The notes: generated from the sequence alone by a model not told the origin. A DNA stretch of 64,000 bases from Rhodospirillaceae bacterium (GCA_014382375.1 JACNJU010000086.1:1-64000); one strand, 5' to 3'; shown: positions 16,926-26,757, counted from the first letter of the stretch. Translations and numbers: made by a program.

Positions 16926-18899
16926 TTAATTGCTCGGTGTTTCTAAGGTCGTGTCACCGATGTCATCTACCAATGCCTCAACTTCACGATCAGGCACAGT
17001 CGACATTTCCATCTTGTAGGCCAGGAACCACATCATTCCGACGCCCAGGATCCAGAATAGGATCTGCCAGGCCCAGATTGACGGCATTCCGAAGGTCCAC
17101 CCATCGACGCCCGCATTTGGTGCGCCGAAGATGTCGTTACCGATAACGGCCCCAGGTCCGATTCCGAAGAACATCCACGCAAGCGTGATGATCCAGGCGA
17201 TCGGCTTCAGGCCTTGCTTGTCGGCAGGTAACGTCGCGTGTTCCCTAAGGAAGTTGTGGTACTTACTGCGGTGTGCCGATCCCTCGTCGCTCTGCGTCAT
17301 CGCCGAAATAGGCAGACAGAACGCCAAGTTGAAGAACATACCCCAGAAGGCCGAGTGCATGGTCAGCGGCCAACGGCCCCACGGCAGTTCCATACCCAAC
17401 GCGCCGGCGATAGAAGCGCCGAAACTCTCGGTAAAGATAACCGCAAGAAGACCGAAGAACAGGCCAATCGTGGCACCCTGACGGGTAATCCATGGGAACC
17501 ATGTTACGGCAGCCAGTGCAGGCCACATCTGGAAGCCGAAGGCGACAGCCAGTCCACCAAGAAGCACAAGTGCGTCCTGGGAGTACGTGGCAACCAACAG
17601 GGCCGAGAGGACGATGAACAGAACGCCCATGCGACCGAACAGCTTCTGCGTGGTGTGTGAAGCAGTCGGGTTCAGGTAACGCTTGTAAAGATCGCGCGTC
17701 AGCATACCGCCGGCGGTTGACATATAAGCGGCACCCGTGGACTGCATGGCAGCAAGTGCACACACGGCCAACAAACCAACCAACCACGGATAGTCATCAC
17801 CGATGGAGTTGAAGTAGTGCGGCACCAGTCCGCCCTGCTTGTTGGCAGTCAGGTCGGGCAGAATATTATTCAACGCCAACCCGGCTTCCGTTACAGCACC
17901 ATTGGCACCAAGAAGATGGGCACCCATACCCTGGAACGCCGTGAAGAAAAACAGGATGAAACCAATTGCAAAAGAAGAGGCCCACACCTGTTGTGGCGCG
18001 AAAGGCTTTGGACTGTTGTTGGAGAAAGACCACATGGTGAACGCCGGTGCCGACTGAATACCCATAAGGGCAAACATATACGTCAGACACATAACGCCGG
18101 TCCAAAGACCGCCAACCGGGGTTTCCTTACCAAGACCAGCCGTCCATTGAATGACGCCGGGAATGGCCAGGTAGGCGTTATAGTCGCCGCCGCCATAGCC
18201 CTTGGTCGTTCCCCATTTACCAATGTCGGTTTTGCCGAGAGCGGCAAAGCCCTGTTGCAGGGAATCCCAACCGCCAGCTGCGTTAAGAGCGATAAAGCCG
18301 GTGATGACGATACCAAGCGCCAGCAGGATACATTGTAGAGTGTCCACATAAGCCACAGCGCGTAGACCGCCGGTGCCGACATAGATCAACACAACAGCTG
18401 ACAGAACCCACATGCCGACGTCCTTGTCGATCATGCCATCGGTCAGGACGTTGAACAGGAAGCCGGAAGCTCCAAGCTGAACGCCCAGATAAGGGATCGA
18501 GAACAGCAATGCCACACAGACCGTCAGGATGCGAATGCCATCGCCCTGGAAATAGTCTGACAGCATTTCACCGGGCGTTACATAACCGAAGCGTTTGCCC
18601 AGCATCCACTGGCGCTTCAGGAACAGAACACCCGTGAACGGGATGGTGATGGTGTAAAAGGATGCGTAGGCATACTGGAAGCCATCACGATAAACCAGTC
18701 CCGGGTGACCCATGAAGGTCCAGCCGGAAAAGGATGTCGCGGTAGCCGCAAGAACAAACACCCACATTGAAATTTGACGACCAGCAATAAAATAATCACT
18801 GGCAGTTTTAGCCATGCGCGAACTTTTGATACCCCAAAAAATACAGTAGGCCCAATAGAGCGCAACAAAGCTGAATAGCCATACAACTTTAGCAGACAA
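16926..18899 (-). CDS. Sodium:solute symporter (SSS family)
   Basis: The 657-residue protein has about 14 membrane segments and SSS features near the start (SDYFIAGRQISMWVFVLA, SFSGWTFMGHPG) and in the core (GGLRAVAYVDTLQ, AAMQSTGAAYMSTAGGMLTRDLY). Such proteins import small solutes with Na+; the substrate (acetate, another organic acid or proline-like) is not evident. The start is a TTG at 18899, with AGGGGAG 7 bases upstream; no in-frame ATG lies nearby. It faces a CBS/nucleotidyltransferase gene and a DnaQ-type exonuclease gene, a grouping I associate with acetate-type SSS transporters. Confidence 0.9.
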   Translation of the reverse strand: MSAKVVWLFSFVALYWAYCIFWGIKSSRMAKTASDYFIAGRQISMWVFVLAATATSFSGWTFMGHPGLVYRDGFQYAYASFYTITIPFTGVLFLKRQWMLGKRFGYVTPGEMLSDYFQGDGIRILTVCVALLFSIPYLGVQLGASGFLFNVLTDGMIDKDVGMWVLSAVVLIYVGTGGLRAVAYVDTLQCILLALGIVITGFIALNAAGGWDSLQQGFAALGKTDIGKWGTTKGYGGGDYNAYLAIPGVIQWTAGLGKETPVGGLWTGVMCLTYMFALMGIQSAPAFTMWSFSNNSPKPFAPQQVWASSFAIGFILFFFTAFQGMGAHLLGANGAVTEAGLALNNILPDLTANKQGGLVPHYFNSIGDDYPWLVGLLAVCALAAMQSTGAAYMSTAGGMLTRDLYKRYLNPTASHTTQKLFGRMGVLFIVLSALLVATYSQDALVLLGGLAVAFGFQMWPALAAVTWFPWITRQGATIGLFFGLLAVIFTESFGASIAGALGMELPWGRWPLTMHSAFWGMFFNLAFCLPISAMTQSDEGSAHRSKYHNFLREHATLPADKQGLKPIAWIITLAWMFFGIGPGAVIGNDIFGAPNAGVDGWTFGMPSIWAWQILFWILGVGMMWFLAYKMEMSTVPDREVEALVDDIGDTTLETPSN

Positions 18900-19363
18900 G
18901 ATATTTCTCCCCTTAATCTAGTCTCTGTTGTGTTAAACGGGCCGCCAACCTAAATGAACGACTTAAGTCAAATGCCGCATCTAACTGCGAAAAGTGCTCA
19001 ACTAATCCAGCCCAATGACAAGAAACAAGCCGGATAAAAGTTGGTAATTGAATAACATTTTCAAGGAATATAAACAACGATGTAAACAGTGTTTCTCATA
19101 ATTCGGAAAATTGAAATTTTATTTCAATATACAGGAACGTAAAAGGCTTGAAAAAAGAACGAAATTTCTCCTATTATTCCTTCTATCTAATTGATTTTAT
19201 TTGATTTTATAACAAGCCAACTATAATTCCATAAACCAGAATTGAAAGAACCATGTTAAAACGGGATTCTTTTGAAAAGTAGCTACAGGGCTAACTTTTA
19301 TATTAGGGCTTTTGAATGAAAGTGAAAAATGACCAAATATAGACAGAATCGGAGTTAGATTCG
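18900..19363. other. AT-rich divergent intergenic region
   Basis: These 464 bases separate the symporter and the CBS gene, which are transcribed in opposite directions, and must hold both promoters. The stretch is much more AT-rich than its neighbours and contains a tandem direct repeat, TTGATTTTAT twice at 19191-19210. For the CBS gene a weak TTGAAA (19272) and TTTTAT (19296) pair with 18-base spacing is visible. I see no open frame and no clear operator. Confidence 0.5.
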
Positions 19364-20824
19364 ATGCGCTCTCAAACGGCTATTTTCTCCAAATTGGTCA
19401 GGGATTTCATGCGACAGGCACCGCTTGTACTGGGCCAATCCAGCCCCGTTTCCGAGGCCGTCGAGGCCATGCGCGCTGCGCGTGTTTCAAGTGTTGTCGT
19501 CGCTGATGCTCAAGGCATGATTGTTGGCATTGTTACCGAGCAGGATATTAATCACCGAGTCGCCTTTCAGGTTCCCCCGGACACCCCGTTGGCGAACGTG
19601 ATGACGGCGCCGGTGATGTCCATTTCATCCAATGATTATCTGTTTCGCGCCATCGCTCGCATGCGCCGTTACAATTTAAAGCATATGCCGGTCGTCGATG
19701 AAAATGGGCACCCGCAGGGCATGATCGACCTGCATGACGCCATGGCCGTAAGCAATGAAAAGATGATGGGCCAAATCGATCAGTTGACCCACCGGGGGAC
19801 CATTGAGGGCCTTAAAAAAGTCAAGCAAGCCCAGGTCGATCTTGCCCGTGATCTTCTTGATGACAATCTTCCTGCCTCCGAAGTGCAGTCTTTGCTGACC
19901 CATGTTAACAACCTTATTTACCATCGCGTGATCGAGGCCTGCTTAAGTGATATGGAAGCCGAAGGGCTGGGTACCCCGCCTGTGAAATTTGCGGCCATCG
20001 TATTTGGTTCGGGCGGCCGCGGCGAAAATTATCTGTTCCCCGATCAGGATAACGGGTTCATTCTTGAGGATTACCCTGACAAGGACCACACCCGGATTGA
20101 TGGTTTTTTTATGGAACTGGCTGATCGCATGACCCGGGAACTCGATAGTGTCGGCCTGCCCCTGTGCAAGGGCTACTGCATGGCGATCAATCCGTTATGG
20201 CGTAAAACAATATCACAGTGGATCACCCAAATTGATTTGTGGGGACGCAAGCATAACTTCGTCGCCATCCGCCTGTCGGATATTTTCTTCGATTTTCAAT
20301 CAGTCTATGGGGATATCAACCTGGCTATAGAACTGCGCAATCAGGTTGCCAAAATGATTTCGGCAAATCATTTTTATTTATCGGCGATGTTCTCTGAAAT
20401 TGCCGATCATAATGTCGCCCTGGGATTTTTTGGTGGTTTCATCACGGATGATGAAGCGCAGGAATTTAAAGGCCAAATCAACCTGAAGCACACCGGCACC
20501 TTGCCCATGGTCGAGGCCATCCGCCTGCTTTCCCTGCGAGAAGAGATCACCGAAGCCGCTACATTAAGCAGGATAAAAGCGCTTCATTTAAAAGGAATTC
20601 TGGACGATACGGAACGCGAAACACTGGATGCCGCCTTTGAGTTACTGACCGGAATATTGCTGGATAAACAGATCATGGACTTCAAAGAAGGCCGAAAAGT
20701 CGGCTACCATGTGGATCCGGAGACACTGTCCAAGCGACAGCAAAAACGCCTGACCGAGGCCCTGAAAACCATTGATGCTCTGCGCAAGCGGGTTAGATCC
20801 GAATTCACCGCAGATATATTTTGA
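19364..20824 (+). CDS. CBS-domain putative nucleotidyltransferase (DUF294 type)
   Basis: This 486-residue protein has two CBS domains in the first ~140 residues (VSEAVEAMRAARVSSVVVAD, AIARMRRYNLKHMPVVDENG), which usually bind adenosine nucleotides. A GlnD-like nucleotidyltransferase domain follows, with FGSGGRGENYLFPDQDNGF near residue 210, then a helical DUF294 C-terminal part. The GSGGR and DQDN motifs look intact. Proteins of this type are often encoded beside SSS symporters and DnaQ-type exonucleases, as here. A role in nucleotidylation control of uptake is inferred, not shown. Confidence 0.88.
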   Translation: MRSQTAIFSKLVRDFMRQAPLVLGQSSPVSEAVEAMRAARVSSVVVADAQGMIVGIVTEQDINHRVAFQVPPDTPLANVMTAPVMSISSNDYLFRAIARMRRYNLKHMPVVDENGHPQGMIDLHDAMAVSNEKMMGQIDQLTHRGTIEGLKKVKQAQVDLARDLLDDNLPASEVQSLLTHVNNLIYHRVIEACLSDMEAEGLGTPPVKFAAIVFGSGGRGENYLFPDQDNGFILEDYPDKDHTRIDGFFMELADRMTRELDSVGLPLCKGYCMAINPLWRKTISQWITQIDLWGRKHNFVAIRLSDIFFDFQSVYGDINLAIELRNQVAKMISANHFYLSAMFSEIADHNVALGFFGGFITDDEAQEFKGQINLKHTGTLPMVEAIRLLSLREEITEAATLSRIKALHLKGILDDTERETLDAAFELLTGILLDKQIMDFKEGRKVGYHVDPETLSKRQQKRLTEALKTIDALRKRVRSEFTADIF

Positions 20825-20928
20825 TGAGAGTTTTAAAGACATAACTGAGCGGGAAAAAGGCTCCGGCGCGGGGATTTCGAAATGCCGTCTACGGGGTAGC
20901 ATGGCGAGGAGTAACGACCGGCAACTCG

Positions 20929-21813
20929 CTAGAATTGTTCCTGTTGCTTGCGCACTTCGACCATCTGGTTAGAGGCATTGATGGCTTGTCTGAGGGTGCT
21001 AATCCCGCGCGTTTCCAACATATCGAGCATTCTTAACAGAATACCGGCGGTGACCATGGAGTCGCCCAGGGCCGTATGCCGACCTTCTATTTCCACACCC
21101 AGGCGCTCGGCAATGGCATCCAGGGTGTGCTTCGTTGTTTTGTCGTGCATGAACACCGACAGCAAAAGGGTATCAAGAACAATGTGATCAAAAACGACAT
21201 GGCATTGTTCTTCCTTCAACTTCAGGAATTTCATATCGAAAGCGGCGTTGTGAGCAACCAGAACGGAGTCGCCGACGAATGTTTTGAATTCCGGCAACAC
21301 CGTTGCAATGTCTCGCTCACCGGCAACCATGTCATCGGTGATGCCATGGAATTGGATCGAGGCCTTGGGAATGCTTCGTCCAGGATTGACCAAAGAGGTA
21401 AAGATATCGCCCCGCTCGACCTTGCCATCACGAACCCGAACCCCGGCGATAGAGATAATTTCATCGCCGTTTGACGGACTTAAGCCCGTGGTTTCTGTGT
21501 CGAAAACCACATAAGTAAGGGATTTAAGGGATCTGCCGCCCAGTTCCTCAATGTGCATAGGTTGATTGAGCAGGTCGTGATCGTAAAATTCCGGCCTTTC
21601 GGGCAAATTCCTGTGATCGTGCTGGCGCGCCGCCATCACCCGGTCGAGGATCAGCCAGGTCGGCAAAAGGATGGCAACGAGTGCGAGCACGCCCAGGGCG
21701 GCGGTTTGACCGGCCCATGTCCAGGCAAACCCCGCAATGATCAGGGCGAGGACTATCAGGCCGGCAAAGGTGACGGCAATAATGGTTCTCAAGCTGGTGG
21801 CGTGATGGTTCAT
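20929..21813 (-). CDS. Membrane-anchored DnaQ-like 3'-5' exonuclease
   Basis: The 294-residue protein starts with two membrane helices (about residues 8-55) and continues with a DEDDh exonuclease domain: Exo[13 protein letters not shown], Exo[14 protein letters not shown] and Exo[14 protein letters not shown]. All catalytic acidic residues and the His are present. It resembles the polymerase III epsilon family but is tethered to the membrane and sits beside the symporter/CBS pair, so it is unlikely to be the replicative proofreader. The nucleic acid or nucleotide substrate is unknown. Confidence 0.88.
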   Translation of the reverse strand: MNHHATSLRTIIAVTFAGLIVLALIIAGFAWTWAGQTAALGVLALVAILLPTWLILDRVMAARQHDHRNLPERPEFYDHDLLNQPMHIEELGGRSLKSLTYVVFDTETTGLSPSNGDEIISIAGVRVRDGKVERGDIFTSLVNPGRSIPKASIQFHGITDDMVAGERDIATVLPEFKTFVGDSVLVAHNAAFDMKFLKLKEEQCHVVFDHIVLDTLLLSVFMHDKTTKHTLDAIAERLGVEIEGRHTALGDSMVTAGILLRMLDMLETRGISTLRQAINASNQMVEVRKQQEQF

Positions 21814-21924
21814 GGTGTCTTTATCTTAACATACCAATCCTCTGTTTGCAGCGTCTTGGATTCATTTGCGCAATAGGTTACAAACGGCCCCTGTTCAAAT
21901 TGATTTAAAGTTCCGGAGACCTAA

Positions 21925-23604
21925 ATGGCGTCCTATCAGTATTCCTACGTGATGAAAAACCTGACCAAGACTTTCCCCGGAGGAAAGGAAATATTGAAGG
22001 GCATCACACTTTCATTTCTGCCCGGAGCTAAAATTGGCGTCCTTGGTCCCAACGGCGCCGGTAAATCAACATTGATGAAGATCGTCGCCGGCATCGATAC
22101 GGATTTTGGCGGCGAGGCGTGGGCCGCTGATGGTGTTCGTGTTGGCTATCTGGAACAGGAACCTAAGCTTGACCCGACCAAGAACGTCGAAGCCAATATC
22201 TTGGAAGGACTAGGTGAAACCAAGGACCTGCTTGAGCGCTTTAATGAAATCAGCGCCCGTTTTGCCGAACCCATGGATGATGATGAAATGAATGAGTTGC
22301 TCACCGAGCAGGGTGATTTGCAGGAAAAAATTGATGCCGTGGGTGGCTGGGAGGTTGAGCGGACCATTGAAATCGCCATGGACGCATTGCGTTGTCCCCC
22401 TGGTGATGCCGATGTCAGCACCCTTTCGGGCGGCGAGCGGCGTCGCGTTGCCTTATGCAAACTGTTGCTGGAGCGCCCGGACATCCTGATGCTCGATGAA
22501 CCGACCAACCATCTGGACGCCGAATCGGTTGCGTGGCTGGAACACTTTCTTCACGATTACGAAGGCACGGTCATGATCGTTACCCATGATCGCTACTTCC
22601 TTGATAACGTCACTGGCTGGATTCTGGAACTGGATCGCGGCAGGGGCATTCCCTACGAAGGAAATTATTCGGCCTGGCTGGAACAAAAACGGAAACGTCT
22701 GGCCCAGGAAGAAAGTGAAGAAAGCGCAAGGCAGCGCACACTGAAGAAAGAGCTGGAATGGATTCAGGCTTCGCCAAGGGCCCGCCAGGCAAAAAGCAAG
22801 GCCCGCATCACCGCCTATGATGACCTGCTGGCCAAGGCCGAAGAACGTAACACAGACCGCGCTCAGATCGTTATTCCGCCGGGGCCGCGCCTGGGCAGCC
22901 TGGTGATCGAGGCCGAAGGCCTTAACAAGGGATATGCCGACAGAATGCTGATTGAAAATTTGAGCTTCAAATTGCCACCGGGCGGGATCGTCGGTGTTAT
23001 CGGCGCCAACGGTGCCGGCAAAACGACCTTGTTCAAAATGATAACCGGCACTGAAGAGCCCGATGGCGGGTCGCTTCGCATGGGCGACACGGTCAAACTT
23101 GGTTATGTGGATCAATCCCGTGATTCCCTTGATGACAAGAAAACCGTGTGGGAAGAAATCAGCGGCGGCCATGATGAAATCATGCTCGGCAAGCGCTCAG
23201 TGCAAAGCCGCGCTTACGTGGCACGTTTCAATTTCAAGGGCGGCGACCAACAAAAGAAAGTCGGTCAGCTTTCAGGTGGTGAGAGAAACCGCGTCCACCT
23301 GGCCAACATGCTGAAGTCAGGCTCCAACGTTCTGTTGCTTGATGAACCGACCAATGATCTTGATCTTGAGACCCTCAGCGCCCTTGAAGATGCGCTGGCC
23401 AATTTTGCCGGTTGCGCCATTATCATCAGCCATGATCGCTGGTTCCTGGACAGGCTGGCGACCCACATGCTGGCCTTCGAAGGGGACAGTCAGGTGGTTT
23501 GGTTTGAAGGAAATTACGAAGATTACGAAGCCGACCGTCATCGCCGCCTGGGCACTGACGCCGACCAACCGCACCGCATCAAGTACAAGCCGCTTAAAAG
23601 GTAG
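21925..23604 (+). CDS. ettA: Energy-dependent translational throttle protein EttA (ABC-F)
   Basis: The 559-residue soluble protein has two ABC ATPase domains: Walker [10 protein letters not shown] with signature [16 protein letters not shown], and Walker [10 protein letters not shown] with signature [16 protein letters not shown] charged linker joins them. No membrane segments are present. EttA binds the ribosomal E site and gates the first peptide bond according to ATP/ADP level. The length matches EttA (about 555). A GGAG precedes the ATG. The 3' side abuts a nested repeat element. Confidence 0.94.
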   Translation: MASYQYSYVMKNLTKTFPGGKEILKGITLSFLPGAKIGVLGPNGAGKSTLMKIVAGIDTDFGGEAWAADGVRVGYLEQEPKLDPTKNVEANILEGLGETKDLLERFNEISARFAEPMDDDEMNELLTEQGDLQEKIDAVGGWEVERTIEIAMDALRCPPGDADVSTLSGGERRRVALCKLLLERPDILMLDEPTNHLDAESVAWLEHFLHDYEGTVMIVTHDRYFLDNVTGWILELDRGRGIPYEGNYSAWLEQKRKRLAQEESEESARQRTLKKELEWIQASPRARQAKSKARITAYDDLLAKAEERNTDRAQIVIPPGPRLGSLVIEAEGLNKGYADRMLIENLSFKLPPGGIVGVIGANGAGKTTLFKMITGTEEPDGGSLRMGDTVKLGYVDQSRDSLDDKKTVWEEISGGHDEIMLGKRSVQSRAYVARFNFKGGDQQKKVGQLSGGERNRVHLANMLKSGSNVLLLDEPTNDLDLETLSALEDALANFAGCAIIISHDRWFLDRLATHMLAFEGDSQVVWFEGNYEDYEADRHRRLGTDADQPHRIKYKPLKR

Positions 23605-23819
23605 AGTTCCTTTTAAGGATCAAGCCCCTTAAGGATCAAGCCCCTCAAGCGCCGGCCCGCAGTCGCGGGCTTGCGAAACCAAGAATTAATGGCGACAGGA
23701 GAATATCCTGTCGCCATTAATATTTTGACTTCCAGAGGCCAAGCCAAGCGAACGGAGTGAGCGCCCGGCGCTTGAGGGGCTTGACCCTAAAGAGGGGCTT
23801 GATCCTAAAGAGGTGCTTA
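23605..23819. repeat. Nested inverted-repeat element between ettA and mlaC
   Basis: The whole convergent gap is repeat-structured. The left arm 23615-23655 contains AAGGATCAAGCCCCTT followed by a second copy of AAGGATCAAGCCCCT and CAAGCGCCGG. The right arm 23765-23806 is its inverted copy, CCGGCGCTTGAGGGGCTTGA and onward, with about 85% complementarity. The right side is built of 18-base units (GAGGGGCTTGACCCTAAA, GAGGGGCTTGATCCTAAA, then a degenerate third). A separate 16-bp hairpin lies at the centre. The layout resembles a REP/BIME-like or MITE-like unit, and no coding capacity is seen. Confidence 0.75.
23685..23727. terminator. Long perfect hairpin, probable bidirectional terminator
   Basis: ATTAATGGCGACAGGA (23685-23700) and TCCTGTCGCCATTAAT (23706-23721) form a perfect 16-bp stem with a 5-base loop, followed on the plus strand by ATTTTG. 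It lies midway between the convergent ettA and mlaC genes and could stop transcription from both sides, although the T-tract is short. Confidence 0.6.
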
Positions 23820-24461
23820 TCAGCCGTCATTTTCGCGCAACTTGGCAGTTTTTTCACGCAGGGCTTCCAGTAAGCCCGCGACCTTGCCGCCACGCTGGCG
23901 GATGATCGAACCAAAATCCGAGCGTAGCGTGTTGCTCATGGATGTTCCCTCGACGACGACATCGACGATCTTTAAAAGATCGTCCTTACGCCCAACGCGC
24001 CAGTCAACCCGAACGGCGGCGCCGCCTTCTTCCTGATGGATATCGGAATACACAGTGACGTTGTTATCATCCTGAACCAGAGATTTGTGAATATGCAGGG
24101 GTTCCCCGACGTAGGCGGCGAAGCGGTCGACGTAGGAAACCACCATCAGGTCTTCAAACAGTTGCAGGTATTCGGCGCGCTCGGCTTCGTTGGCCTTGCG
24201 CCAATGGCGGCCCAATATCCATTTGCCGATGCCGCTTACGGCGAAATGATCGTTGAAGTATGTCCGAAACTGATCGATGCGCTCGTCTCGCGGCTTATTC
24301 TTATCGGTCAGTTCCCGGATTGCTTTTTCGGCCAGGTTTTGAACGAAAGTGGTCGCTTCCTCTTCAAATGAGGCCGATAGACTTTGATGCGGTGAAAAAG
24401 AAAGCCCGGCAAATACAATGAGAGCGGGCAGAAAGGAAAGCATGCGAGGGCAGATTTTCAT
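23820..24461 (-). CDS. mlaC: MlaC/Ttg2D periplasmic phospholipid-binding protein
   Basis: The 213-residue protein has a signal peptide (MKICPRMLSFLPALIVFAG onward) and the MlaC fold (FRTYFNDHFAVSGIGKWILG, YLQLFEDLMVVSYVDRFA, VDWRVGRKDDLLKIVDVVVE). MlaC ferries phospholipids between the outer-membrane MlaA and the inner-membrane MlaFEDB complex. I use the ATG at 24461, with GGGGTGGAG upstream. It follows mlaA closely, so both are one operon. mlaFEDB is not in this window. Confidence 0.92.
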   Translation of the reverse strand: MKICPRMLSFLPALIVFAGLSFSPHQSLSASFEEEATTFVQNLAEKAIRELTDKNKPRDERIDQFRTYFNDHFAVSGIGKWILGRHWRKANEAERAEYLQLFEDLMVVSYVDRFAAYVGEPLHIHKSLVQDDNNVTVYSDIHQEEGGAAVRVDWRVGRKDDLLKIVDVVVEGTSMSNTLRSDFGSIIRQRGGKVAGLLEALREKTAKLRENDG

Positions 24462-24475
24462 CGTCTCCACCCCAG

Positions 24476-25324
24476 TTATCGGTTTTGAGAAATCTCGTCG
24501 TTCGCAGACTTCTCTTGATTGTCGTCAAAGAATTGTCCGATGCTTGGAACAGCGGTTGAAGGATCAACCTTACCATTGTTGATTTCGTCTGTCCGGCGCT
24601 GACGATAGAGACTGCGAATGGTGGCGTAGAAATCAAGAGAAGATTTCTCGAGATCTTCAATGGCATCGTAATGAAGGGCCCTGAAATCAACAGCATCAAC
24701 AGCGGTGCGTGTCGGGATTGTCCAGTCTTCGTTGTTATTTCTGGCCCAGATGTTGAGCGGATCAATAAAGAAATCGACAACCCGGCCAATTGCGTCGCGC
24801 GGGTTGGACGGGCCAAAGACCGGTAGCATCAGGTATGGACCTTCGGGCATATTCCAGACGGCAAGAGTTTGACCGAAGTCTTCGTTCTTGAACTCAATGC
24901 CCAGGTCGCTTGCTGTATCGTTAAGGCCAAAAAGCCCAGCCGTTGTGTTGATCAGGAAGCGCACCAGGGTGGTGATGGCATTCTCAAATTCGCCCTGCAG
25001 CACATCATTGAAGAAAATCACCGGGGTGCGCAGGTGGTTCAGGAAATTATGAACACCGGTGCGAACCTTTTCAGGCGCGGTTTGACGGTAGGCATTGGAA
25101 ACCGGTTTCAGGATAGCCGTGTCGAGGGCTTGATTGAAGGCGAAAATCGCCCGCATGGTGGGTTCTGCGGGATCATTGATTTCCTGATATTCAGCGACGG
25201 CTTCGGGATCATTAGAATCGGGCGCAGTCGCGCAGCCAGCCATCATCGCAGCAGCAAAAGCAAGAACCAGGAAGCGTGAGCTTAACCGGGGCTTGGTGAT
25301 TGTTTCCAATAAGCGAATAAGCAT
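24476..25324 (-). CDS. mlaA: MlaA/VacJ outer-membrane lipoprotein
   Basis: The 282-residue lipoprotein has a signal peptide ending in the lipobox MAGC and the MlaA signature stretches YQEINDPAEPTMRAIFAFNQ, TPVIFFNDVLQGEF, RFLINTTAGLFGLNDTAS, EDFGQTLAVWNMPEGPYLM and FGPSNPRDAIGR. It removes phospholipids from the outer leaflet of the outer membrane to keep lipid asymmetry. The start at 25324 (MLIRLLET) gives a proper lipoprotein leader; the frame extends 28 codons further upstream without support. It is followed by mlaC. Confidence 0.93.
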   Translation of the reverse strand: MLIRLLETITKPRLSSRFLVLAFAAAMMAGCATAPDSNDPEAVAEYQEINDPAEPTMRAIFAFNQALDTAILKPVSNAYRQTAPEKVRTGVHNFLNHLRTPVIFFNDVLQGEFENAITTLVRFLINTTAGLFGLNDTASDLGIEFKNEDFGQTLAVWNMPEGPYLMLPVFGPSNPRDAIGRVVDFFIDPLNIWARNNNEDWTIPTRTAVDAVDFRALHYDAIEDLEKSSLDFYATIRSLYRQRRTDEINNGKVDPSTAVPSIGQFFDDNQEKSANDEISQNR

Positions 25325-25716
25325 TTTAAAAAAACACGTCCCGTCGTTATTTATTTTCGCGTCGAAAAAACGCCATCCGGCAGCAGCAAAAAAACCACCA
25401 AATAACAAAACCTCGTAACGGGATCGTATTGCGTCCCGATTGCCACACCCGCTTCATCGTCAGAACAAATGACGAGCGAATCTATCAATGAAATAACATA
25501 GCATTCGGATAAAAACCAGCGCAGACAGGCCGCTTTCAAACCAAATGGCGACATATGTTGCAAAAAGGCAACAGCTGCGGGCACATCATACCTCGTAACA
25601 AAAACGACATCGACTCCGGTTCTGGGGAAATCCTGTGGAAAATTAAGAATAATCAATAAAAACATAAGCCTATATGAGCGGCAAAAAGGGCTGGACCTTC
25701 ATGTTTAAGTCATATA
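25325..25716. other. Intergenic region between mlaA and the ArsR-type gene
   Basis: This stretch must hold the mlaA promoter. A 104-codon frame on the minus strand (25351-25665, MFLLIILNFPQDF onward) is open, but it has no convincing ribosome site, an atypical composition (many Val/Phe/Cys) and no recognisable family, so I do not call it a gene. No other signal is seen. Confidence 0.4.
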
Positions 25717-25734
25717 AAGATATGCTTATATCTT
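25717..25734. promoter_or_regulatory. Palindromic operator candidate for the ArsR-type regulator
   Basis: AAGATAT-GCTT-ATATCTT is a perfect 7+7 inverted repeat 70 bases before the ArsR-methyltransferase gene. ArsR-family dimers bind such short AT-rich palindromes, and autoregulation of this met operon is likely. Binding is inferred from position and shape. Confidence 0.5.
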
Positions 25735-25803
25735 GATTTAATTACATTTAGATTCGGTTTTTGCCCTCATTTTCAGCGATACCGGACCAGAAAGAGTCAC
25801 CGT

Positions 25804-26757
25804 ATGGAGTCTATCGAACCCTTGTTGAGTGCGCTTCGGGCGGCGGCGGAACCGACCCGGCTGCGCCTGTTGGCGCTGTGTGCCCATGGTGAATTGACGG
25901 TCAGTGAACTCGTTGGAATTTTGGGACAGAGCCAGCCCAGAGTGTCGCGGCATTTGAAATTACTCACCGAGGCAGGGCTGCTTGAGCGCATTCGGGAAGG
26001 CAGTTGGGTGTTCCACAGGCAGGCCCAGGAGGGCGCTGCTGCTCACCTGGCCAGGCAATTAAATGAAATGTTGCCCGATCAGGACGGGACGTTGACGCGT
26101 GATCTGGAACGTCTGTCGCTGGTCAAAAATGAGCGTGAGCGGGCGGCAGCAGATTATTTTCGCCGCAACGCTGAAAGTTGGGACAAACTGCGCTCGCTGC
26201 ATGTCGATGACAGTATTGTTGAGCGGGTTTTGCTCGACATGCTTGAGGGGCACCAGATTGATCAGCTGCTGGATGTTGGAACCGGCACCGGGCGCATGTT
26301 GGAGCTTTTCGGTGAGCGCCTGATCAAGGGCGAAGGGATCGATCTTTCACGGGAAATGTTAAGCGTCGCACGGGCCAATCTGGAACGGGCGGGCCGCGAC
26401 AACTGTGCCGTGCGCCAGGCTGATATGTATCAAATTCCATTTCAGGCGAGCGCCTTCGACGCGGTGACCATGCATCAGGTTTTACATTTTCTCGATCATC
26501 CCGGTCGGGCTGTCGGCGAGGCGGTGCGTGTGCTTAAGGCAGGGGGTCTGCTTTTATTGGTTGATTTTGCTCCTCATAATGAAGAAAGCCTGCGCGACGA
26601 GCATGCCCACCGGCGTTTGGGGTTTGATGACACCGAAGTGACCGCATGGTTCAAGGCAAGCGGTATGTCTTTGCTGAAGAGCGAGCATCTGCCGGGTAAT
26701 CCGCTGACGGTCACCATCTGGCTGGGGCAAAAGAATGACAGTGGAAATTCTGTATGA
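25804..26757 (+). CDS. ArsR-type regulator fused to a SAM-dependent methyltransferase domain
   Basis: The 317-residue protein has an ArsR winged helix (residues 1 to about 80: AAAEPTRLRLLALCAHGELT, QSQPRVSRHLKLLTEAGLLE) and a class I methyltransferase domain from about 130 (LLDVGTGTGRMLELF, DLSREMLSVARANLE, VLKAGGLLLLVDFAPH). Fusions of this kind precede metF-metH in many alphaproteobacteria and probably sense S-adenosyl compounds to control methionine recycling (inference). No metalloregulatory Cys pair of ArsR/SmtB type is apparent. Its stop overlaps the metF start by 4 bases. Confidence 0.9.
   Translation: MESIEPLLSALRAAAEPTRLRLLALCAHGELTVSELVGILGQSQPRVSRHLKLLTEAGLLERIREGSWVFHRQAQEGAAAHLARQLNEMLPDQDGTLTRDLERLSLVKNERERAAADYFRRNAESWDKLRSLHVDDSIVERVLLDMLEGHQIDQLLDVGTGTGRMLELFGERLIKGEGIDLSREMLSVARANLERAGRDNCAVRQADMYQIPFQASAFDAVTMHQVLHFLDHPGRAVGEAVRVLKAGGLLLLVDFAPHNEESLRDEHAHRRLGFDDTEVTAWFKASGMSLLKSEHLPGNPLTVTIWLGQKNDSGNSV

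Noticed and set aside
18900-19363. Sigma-54 promoter in the divergent symporter region
   Set aside because: No TGGCA-N7-TTGC-type pair was found on either strand by eye.
23605-23819. CRISPR array
   Set aside because: The 16-18-base units are too short, directly joined without unique spacers, and arranged as inverted arms.
25351-25665. 104-codon minus-strand frame upstream of mlaA
   Set aside because: No convincing ribosome site, odd composition and no recognisable motif; it is mentioned only in the intergenic entry.
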